Below, one piece after another: positions 6,027-9,811 of a stretch of 9,811 nucleotides of DNA. The stretch is from NCBI GenBank assembly GCA_024304875.1, contig JAMWZF010000092.1, forward strand, positions 1 to 9,811. The letters are read 5' to 3'. The notes under the pieces were generated by a model, which saw only the letters and a list, made by a program, of their open reading frames with translations, did no database searches and was not told the DNA's origin. This DNA is from Paracoccaceae bacterium. Lineage in GTDB: Bacteria > Pseudomonadota > Alphaproteobacteria > Rhodobacterales > Rhodobacteraceae. The number at the start of each line of letters is the position of its first letter. Within the stretch, counting starts at the first letter, position 1. A program made the translations under genes and the position numbers.

Positions 6027-6821
6027 CTATCTCCTGGAAGCCTGACCTGCGTCCTTTTGGCTGTGATTGTTCAGACCGCACAGGCGCAGTGCCTCGTCTA
6101 TACTGTTCGTCGCGTAATCGGCCCCCGAGAGGGAACGGATGTCAAGGCCGCGGCCATCGATCGCACCGCCAAGCACGATCGGCGGCGCCCGTCTGACGGC
6201 GGTCCGCACAAAGTTCACAAGTTTTCTTATCGATTCAAGCGTTTCCGGCCTCGATGTGGAAATCATCACGGCATCGTACGAGGACCGTTGCAGGGTGTCC
6301 TCGATTTCGGCCCGGTCGGCCGAGAGGATAAGGCGGACACTGAAACCGCGGCGCCTGAGCTGACCGGCGAGAACCTGCGCGCCGAGGGTATGGTTCTCCT
6401 CGGCGTGGACCAGGACGAGGGCCGAAGGAGCGTCGGCGTCACTGTGGTGGTCTGCCCGCCATTCCGGGCCGAGCTCGCGCAGGAGGGACTGGAGCTTGGA
6501 CGATCCGATCGTCACTTCCGCAAAGCTGATCTCGTCGGCGCACCATTCCTCGCCCAGCTGGCGGGCGACCTCCGGGACGTAGAGATCGGCGACGTCCTCC
6601 CGCGTCACGCCACTTTCGGTCATCGCCAGGACGGTCTGCCGGCAGGCCTCCCGATCTCCCGTGGTCAGGCTGCTTCGCATCATGGCGACCAGTTGGGGAT
6701 CGGCGCGCCGCGGTGTTCCGACCTTGCTGCGCGCCACCACGGAGAGCGCCCGGCTGGCGACGGCGTCGATCCAGGCGTCGGTCTTTCGAAGGCCGTTGTT
6801 GCGGGTTTGACCATCACGCAT
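6027..6821 (-). CDS. ppaA: Cobalamin-binding antirepressor PpaA/AerR
   Basis: This 264-residue regulator of the AerR/PpaA family binds cobalamin and antagonises PpsR/CrtJ, activating photosynthesis genes. The N-terminal part (about 1-40) is polar. A helical cap domain follows, with VADLYVPEVARQLGEEWCAD and then EISFAEVTIG (to about 106), typical of B12-binding cap domains. The C-terminal Rossmann-like B12 domain begins LVLVHAEENHTLGAQVLAG. His144 in ENHTLGA corresponds to the axial cobalt ligand described for AerR (about His145 in R. capsulatus) and replaces the usual DxHxxG. GGAID near the end fits the fold's last glycine-rich turn. ATG 6821 is chosen because GGAGGAGG (6835-6828, reverse strand) lies 6 nt upstream. 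The frame remains open 34 codons further to ATG 6923, without a Shine-Dalgarno. The gene is divergent from bchF and upstream of ppsR, as in Rhodobacter. Confidence 0.93.
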   Translation of the reverse strand: MRDGQTRNNGLRKTDAWIDAVASRALSVVARSKVGTPRRADPQLVAMMRSSLTTGDREACRQTVLAMTESGVTREDVADLYVPEVARQLGEEWCADEISFAEVTIGSSKLQSLLRELGPEWRADHHSDADAPSALVLVHAEENHTLGAQVLAGQLRRRGFSVRLILSADRAEIEDTLQRSSYDAVMISTSRPETLESIRKLVNFVRTAVRRAPPIVLGGAIDGRGLDIRSLSGADYATNSIDEALRLCGLNNHSQKDAGQASRR

Positions 6822-6904
6822 TGGCTGCCTCCTCCGGCGGCCGCGGGCTGTCCTCCCGCGTGAAGCGAATTCATCCCAAAGAGTGTCAATCGAGTCTCGA
6901 TAAA

Positions 6905-6922
6905 TGTCAAAGAAAACTGACA
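6905..6922. promoter_or_regulatory. PpsR/CrtJ-type operator on the ppaA side
   Basis: TGTCAAAGAAAACTGACA is an exact TGT-N12-ACA with the extended TGTC/GACA dyad, flanked by A and T so that the symmetry reaches 6904-6923. On the minus strand it ends in TTGACA, a possible ppaA -35. Its centre lies 124 bp from the next box, compatible with control of ppaA or looping to bchF (inference). Confidence 0.8.
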
Positions 6923-7028
6923 TGAAGGCAATCACTTGGACTATTATTTACCTCAACTAACGGTTTTCAAAAGAGAAAACATGAATGATAGGTCTGGCCC
7001 GCGCTCCAGGTCCTTGGTGGAGGGGGTA

Positions 7029-7046
7029 TGTAAGGAAAAGTTGACA
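7029..7046. promoter_or_regulatory. PpsR/CrtJ-type operator over the bchF -35
   Basis: TGTAAGGAAAAGTTGACA is an exact TGT-N12-ACA box whose last six bases are a consensus -35, TTGACA. Repressor binding would directly block RNA polymerase at bchF. Confidence 0.82.
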
Positions 7047-7070
7047 CTTTGCGGGAGCGGGGACTAGGCT
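7041..7070 (+). promoter_or_regulatory. Putative bchF promoter
   Basis: A consensus -35, TTGACA (7041-7046), is followed after 18 bp by a poor -10, TAGGCT (7065-7070). Transcription would begin near 7077, about 24 nt before the bchF ATG. The weak -10 suggests low basal strength or a need for activation. Confidence 0.5.
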
Positions 7071-7083
7071 CGACACCAGGGAA

Positions 7084-7101
7084 TGTCAGGGAGGCTTTAC
7101 A
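7084..7101. promoter_or_regulatory. PpsR/CrtJ-type operator over the bchF ribosome-binding site
   Basis: TGTCAGGGAGGCTTTACA is an exact TGT-N12-ACA that contains the bchF Shine-Dalgarno (GGGAGG, 7089-7094). Its final A is the A of the start codon. The centre is 55 bp from the upstream box, downstream of the presumed transcription start. It could act as a cooperative second site or roadblock, or be a chance match, since its inner dyad is weaker. Confidence 0.6.
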
Positions 7102-7601
7102 TGATCGTCGCCGATGGCGCCGCGCCAGGCCCGGTAACGGGACGTCGCCCACTCTACACACCGCAGGAGCGCGCCCGCCGCGACGCCACGGTCTGGACAC
7201 TCGTCCAGGGGGTGCTCGCGCCGGTCCAGTTCGTCGTCTTCCTGGTGTCGCTCGGGCTGGTGCTGACCTACCTCGCGACCGGCACCGGATACGGCGCCGC
7301 GACGGTTTCGATCGTGGTCAAGACCGGCGTTCTCTACGCGATCATGGTGACCGGCGCGATCTGGGAAAAGGCCGTCTTCGGCCAGTATTTGCTGGCGCCC
7401 GCCTTCTTCTGGGAAGATGTCGTCAGCTTCGGCGTCATCGCGCTCCACACCCTCTACCTCTGGGGCCTGCTGAGCGGTGCGCTCGCACCCGATACCCTCA
7501 TCGCCGTGGCGCTCGCCGCCTACGCCGCCTACGTCCTCAACGCCGCCCAGTTCGTCCTGAAGCTGCGCCGCGCCCGGCTGGACAGCGGGGTGACGGCATG
7601 A
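7101..7601 (+). CDS. bchF: 3-vinyl bacteriochlorophyllide hydratase
   Basis: This 166-residue small membrane enzyme adds water to the C3 vinyl group of the chlorin/bacteriochlorin intermediate, giving the 3-hydroxyethyl form that BchC oxidises to acetyl. Family signatures are PLYTPQERARRDATVWTLVQ (17-36), then PVQFVVFLVSLGLVL as the first membrane segment (about 41-57). VLYAIMVTGAIWEKAVFG lies at 77-94, and APAFFWEDVVSF plus ALHTLYLW at about 99-121. Several further hydrophobic stretches follow. An in-frame ATG at 7083 has no properly spaced Shine-Dalgarno. ATG 7101 has GGGAGG 6 nt upstream and gives the usual length. The stop overlaps the bchN start (ATGA, 7598-7601). The gene is first in the bchF-bchN-bchB run and lies behind PpsR boxes. 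Confidence 0.95.
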   Translation: MIVADGAAPGPVTGRRPLYTPQERARRDATVWTLVQGVLAPVQFVVFLVSLGLVLTYLATGTGYGAATVSIVVKTGVLYAIMVTGAIWEKAVFGQYLLAPAFFWEDVVSFGVIALHTLYLWGLLSGALAPDTLIAVALAAYAAYVLNAAQFVLKLRRARLDSGVTA

Positions 7602-8881
7602 CCCATCTGCCTCCTCCCGTGCAGGGCGGCTGCCGCTCGGCCCCTGTCCTCAAGGAGCGCGGCCAGCGCGAGGTCTTCTGCGGGCTGACGGGAATCATCT
7701 GGCTGCATCGCAAGATGCAGGACGCCTTCTTCCTCGTCGTGGGCAGCCGCACCTGCGCCCACCTCCTGCAATCCGCCGCCGGCGTGATGATCTTCGCCGA
7801 GCCCCGATTCGGTACCGCGATTCTCGAGGAGACGGATCTGGCCGGTCTGAAGGACGCCCATGCCGAGCTCGACCGCGAGGTGGCCCGGCTTCTCTCGCGC
7901 CGCCCGGACATCCGCCAGCTCTTCCTCGTCGGCTCCTGCCCGTCCGAGGTCATCAAGCTGGACCTGGCCAAGGCCGCCGAGCGGCTGACGCAGGAACATG
8001 CGCCCCACGTCCGCGTCCTGAACTACTCCGGCTCCGGCATCGAGACGACCTTCACCGAGGGCGAGGATGCCTGCCTCGCCTCCATGATCCCGGTCCTGCC
8101 GCGGACCGAGGCGCGGGAACTCGTCATCGCCGGCGCCCTGCCGGACGTGGTCGAGGACCAGATGATGTCGCTGTTGAGCGACCTCGGCATCGGCCCTGTC
8201 CGCCTGCTGCCGGCCCGCCGGATCGACAACGACACCGCCGTCGGCCCGAACACCGTCTTCGCCCTGGCCCAGCCCTTCCTGGGCGAAACCCATGCCGAGC
8301 TGGTCCGCGCCGGCGCCCGCCACATCCCCGCGCCCTTCCCCTTCGGCGAGGAGGGCACCACCGCCTGGCTCGCCGCCATCGCCACCGAGTTCGGCGTGCC
8401 GAAAGAGCGGTTCGACGAAGTCACCGCCGCCCCGCGCGCCCGCGCCCGCAAGGCCGTCGCCGCCGCCACCGCGGACCTGACCGGCAAGTCGGTCTTCTTC
8501 TTCCCCGACAGCCAGATGGAGATCTCGCTCGCCCGGTTCCTGACCCGCGAATGCGGCATGACGGCGACCGAGGTGGCCCAGCCCTACATCCGCGACGCCC
8601 TGCACGGGCCGGAACTGGACCTGCTGCCCGCCGGTCCCCGCATCGCGGAAGGACAGGACGTGGACCGCCAGCTCGACCGCGCCCTCAGCGACCGCCCCGA
8701 CCTCACCGTCTGCGGCCTCGGCCTCGCCAACCCGCTGGAGGCCGAAGGTCTGACGACCAAGTGGGCGATCGAACTCGTCTTCACCCCGGTCCATTTCTAC
8801 GAACAGGCCGGGGACCTCGCCGCGCTCTTCGCTCGCCCCCTGCGGCGGAAAGAGCGTCTGCGGCTGGAGGCTGCCGAATGA
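7598..8881 (+). CDS. bchN: Light-independent protochlorophyllide reductase, subunit N
   Basis: This 427-residue nitrogenase-like subunit pairs with BchB to form the catalytic component of dark-operative protochlorophyllide reductase. BchL supplies electrons with ATP hydrolysis, and the complex reduces ring D of protochlorophyllide to chlorophyllide. The three cysteines that hold the shared [4Fe-4S] cluster are visible as Cys28 (REVFCGLTGI), Cys53 (GSRTCAHLLQSAAG) and Cys114 (LFLVGSCPSEVIKLD). They correspond to Cys26, Cys51 and Cys112 of R. capsulatus BchN. The C-terminal half keeps the nitrogenase-like pattern ending in CGLGLANPLEAEGLTTKWAI. The frame is open upstream to 7049, but that part lies across bchF. 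ATG 7598 overlapping the bchF stop is the family start. GGGGTGA lies a few bases before it. The stop overlaps the mini-ORF at 8878. Confidence 0.97.
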   Translation: MTHLPPPVQGGCRSAPVLKERGQREVFCGLTGIIWLHRKMQDAFFLVVGSRTCAHLLQSAAGVMIFAEPRFGTAILEETDLAGLKDAHAELDREVARLLSRRPDIRQLFLVGSCPSEVIKLDLAKAAERLTQEHAPHVRVLNYSGSGIETTFTEGEDACLASMIPVLPRTEARELVIAGALPDVVEDQMMSLLSDLGIGPVRLLPARRIDNDTAVGPNTVFALAQPFLGETHAELVRAGARHIPAPFPFGEEGTTAWLAAIATEFGVPKERFDEVTAAPRARARKAVAAATADLTGKSVFFFPDSQMEISLARFLTRECGMTATEVAQPYIRDALHGPELDLLPAGPRIAEGQDVDRQLDRALSDRPDLTVCGLGLANPLEAEGLTTKWAIELVFTPVHFYEQAGDLAALFARPLRRKERLRLEAAE

Positions 8882-8934
8882 TGCGCCCCTGCTTCATTCT
8901 GGCCAGAAAACGCACTGCGGGAGGGCAGCCATGA
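8878..8934 (+). CDS. Possible 18-codon ORF linking bchN and bchB
   Basis: ATG 8878 overlaps the bchN stop (ATGA) and follows GGAGG (8866-8870) by 7 nt. It encodes MMRPCFILARKRTAGGQP and its TGA (8932-8934) overlaps the bchB ATG (ATGA). It fills the whole 49-nt gap between the two subunit genes. It could pass ribosomes from bchN to bchB to keep subunit amounts equal, or be accidental. The peptide resembles nothing I recognise. Confidence 0.35.
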   Translation: MMRPCFILARKRTAGGQP

Positions 8935-9811
8935 AGCTCTCCGTCTGGACTTACGAGGGCCCGCCCCACGTCGGCGCGATGCGCGTCGCCACGGCGATGA
9001 AGGGCCTGCACTACGTCCTCCACGCCCCCCAGGGCGACACTTACGCCGACCTTCTCTTCACCATGATCGAACGGCGCAACCACCGCCCGCCGGTCACCTA
9101 CACCACCTTCCAGGCCCGCGACCTCGGTGCCGACACGGCGGGGCTCTTCAAGTCCGCCTGCCAGGACGCCGTGGACCGGTTCGCCCCCGAGGCGATCATC
9201 GTCGGCGCCTCCTGCACGGCGGAGCTGATCCAGGACGACCCCGGCGGCCTGGCCGAGACCATGGGCCTCTCCATCCCCGTCATCCCGCTCGAGCTGCCCT
9301 CCTACCAGCGCAAGGAATGTTTCGGCGCGGACGAGACCTTCTACCAGTTGGTCAAGGCGCTGGCCCGCCCGCAGGACCGCACCCCGCGCCCCACGGTCAA
9401 CATCCTCGGCGCCACCGCCCTCGGCTTTCGCCACCGCGACGACGTCGAGGAGATCACGAGCCTGCTGGCCGATATGGGAATCGAGGTGAACGTCTGCGCC
9501 CCGCTGAACGCGCGGCCCGCCGACCTCGCCCGGCTGCCCGCGGCCCATGCCAACGTGCTGCTCTACCCCGAAACAGGGGAAAGCGCGGCCCGCTGGCTGG
9601 AGAAGGAACACGGGCAGCCCTACACCAAGACCGTCCCCATCGGCGTCGGCGCCACCCGCGACTTCATCGCGGAAATCCAGTCCCTCACCGGCGTCACGAC
9701 CCAGCCCGACGCCAGCCGCCTGCGCCTGCCGTGGTGGTCGGCCAGCGTCGACAGCACCTACCTCACCGGCAAGCGCGTGTTCCTCTTCGGCGACGCCACG
9801 CACGTCATGGC
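8931..9811 (+). CDS. bchB: Light-independent protochlorophyllide reductase, subunit B (partial)
   Basis: The first 293 residues of a protein normally about 525 long are present before the window ends. BchB forms the catalytic heterotetramer with BchN. MKLSVWTYEGPPHVGAMRVA is the standard N-terminus. Asp36 (APQGDTYADL) matches the unusual aspartate ligand of the interface [4Fe-4S] cluster. Asp274 (SASVDSTYLTGK) matches the catalytic aspartate implicated in proton donation in R. capsulatus BchB. VGASCTAELIQDDPGG and PVIPLELPSYQRKE are further family stretches. GGGAGGG (8919-8925) lies 5 nt before the ATG. The missing part should hold the rest of the third Rossmann-like domain and the C-terminal tail over the substrate. 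In related clusters bchH, bchL and bchM follow. Confidence 0.96.
   Translation, partial: MKLSVWTYEGPPHVGAMRVATAMKGLHYVLHAPQGDTYADLLFTMIERRNHRPPVTYTTFQARDLGADTAGLFKSACQDAVDRFAPEAIIVGASCTAELIQDDPGGLAETMGLSIPVIPLELPSYQRKECFGADETFYQLVKALARPQDRTPRPTVNILGATALGFRHRDDVEEITSLLADMGIEVNVCAPLNARPADLARLPAAHANVLLYPETGESAARWLEKEHGQPYTKTVPIGVGATRDFIAEIQSLTGVTTQPDASRLRLPWWSASVDSTYLTGKRVFLFGDATHVM

Larger units (their letters stand above)
6822..7100. promoter_or_regulatory. Divergent ppaA/bchF control region with AT-rich core
   Basis: These 279 bp separate the two start codons. Positions 6901-6980 are only about 32% GC by count, against a very GC-rich surrounding. The region holds three TGT-N12-ACA boxes (6905-6922, 7029-7046, and 7084-7101, which runs 1 bp into bchF). 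It also has TTGACA hexamers on the minus strand at 6910-6905 and 6889-6884, 21 bp apart, as -35 candidates for ppaA; no convincing -10 was seen for either. Between them is the dyad TCGAGTCTCGA (6890-6900). A 6-bp inverted repeat with a 6-bp spacer lies at 6963-6980. No gene is apparent. Confidence 0.7.

Noticed and set aside
5035..6045. Plus-strand open frame of 336 codons opposite ppsR
   Set aside because: It mirrors the ppsR codon structure, has no recognisable motifs, and the minus-strand protein aligns over its full length to the PpsR plan.
5977..6081. In-frame ATG 6081 as the ppsR start, overlapping ppaA
   Set aside because: The added 35 residues are unlike PpsR N-termini and would overlap ppaA by 55 bp. 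The family sequence begins at the ATG at 5976.
7083..7100. ATG 7083 as the bchF start
   Set aside because: AGGGA directly abuts it without spacing. ATG 7101 has GGGAGG at 6 nt and a family-like length.
7529..8794. Minus-strand open frame of 421 codons opposite bchN
   Set aside because: It is antisense to bchN, which keeps all three cluster cysteines. The antisense product is Gly/Asp/Ala/Arg-rich without motifs.
1..9811. A novel defence or mobile system in the window
   Set aside because: All substantial genes are standard photosynthesis-cluster members in the conserved order. I saw no integrase, toxin, nuclease, or tRNA attachment site.

Overview
The window is part of the photosynthesis gene cluster (PGC) of a purple phototrophic alphaproteobacterium. 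The gene order dxs / idi-bchP-bch2-bchG / ppsR-ppaA(aerR) / bchF-bchN-bchB, the very high GC content, the PpsR/AerR regulator pair and the TGT-N12-ACA operators all fit the Rhodobacteraceae (Rhodobacter or Roseobacter relatives). I cannot name a genus from sequence alone. No mobile element, CRISPR array, tRNA or rRNA was seen.

Layout. Positions 1-522 (+) hold the 3' end of dxs. It converges on a minus-strand run across a gap (523-641) filled by three strong inverted repeats. The minus-strand run reads, in transcription order, bchG (4501-3593), bch2/pucC-like (3596-2352), bchP (2347-1169) and idi (1172-642). Three of these junctions are ATGA overlaps or a 4-nt gap, so the four genes look like one operon. 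Two exact TGT-N12-ACA boxes lie over the presumed bchG promoter (4504-4556). Upstream, also on the minus strand, are ppaA/aerR (6821-6027) and ppsR (5976-4561). A 16-codon ORF with its own Shine-Dalgarno lies between them and overlaps the ppsR start by ATGA. Positions 6822-7100 form a divergent, locally AT-rich control region with three more TGT-N12-ACA boxes. From there bchF (7101-7601), bchN (7598-8881) and bchB (8931 to the window edge) run on the plus strand. A second mini-ORF (18 codons) bridges bchN and bchB.

How the genes work together. Dxs makes DXP for isoprenoids and Idi balances IPP and DMAPP. BchN and BchB are the catalytic subunits of dark-operative protochlorophyllide reductase. 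BchF hydrates the 3-vinyl group of the bacteriochlorin precursor. BchG attaches the geranylgeranyl tail and BchP reduces it to phytyl. Bch2 is a PucC-family membrane protein. PpsR is the aerobic repressor of these promoters, and PpaA/AerR is its cobalamin-binding antagonist. Most of the window is therefore a textbook PGC segment. The less ordinary items are the two mini-ORFs, a PpsR that lacks the first of the two described redox cysteines, an apparently Shine-Dalgarno-free bchG behind paired operators, an operator laid over the bchF ribosome-binding site, and the hairpin cluster between dxs and idi.
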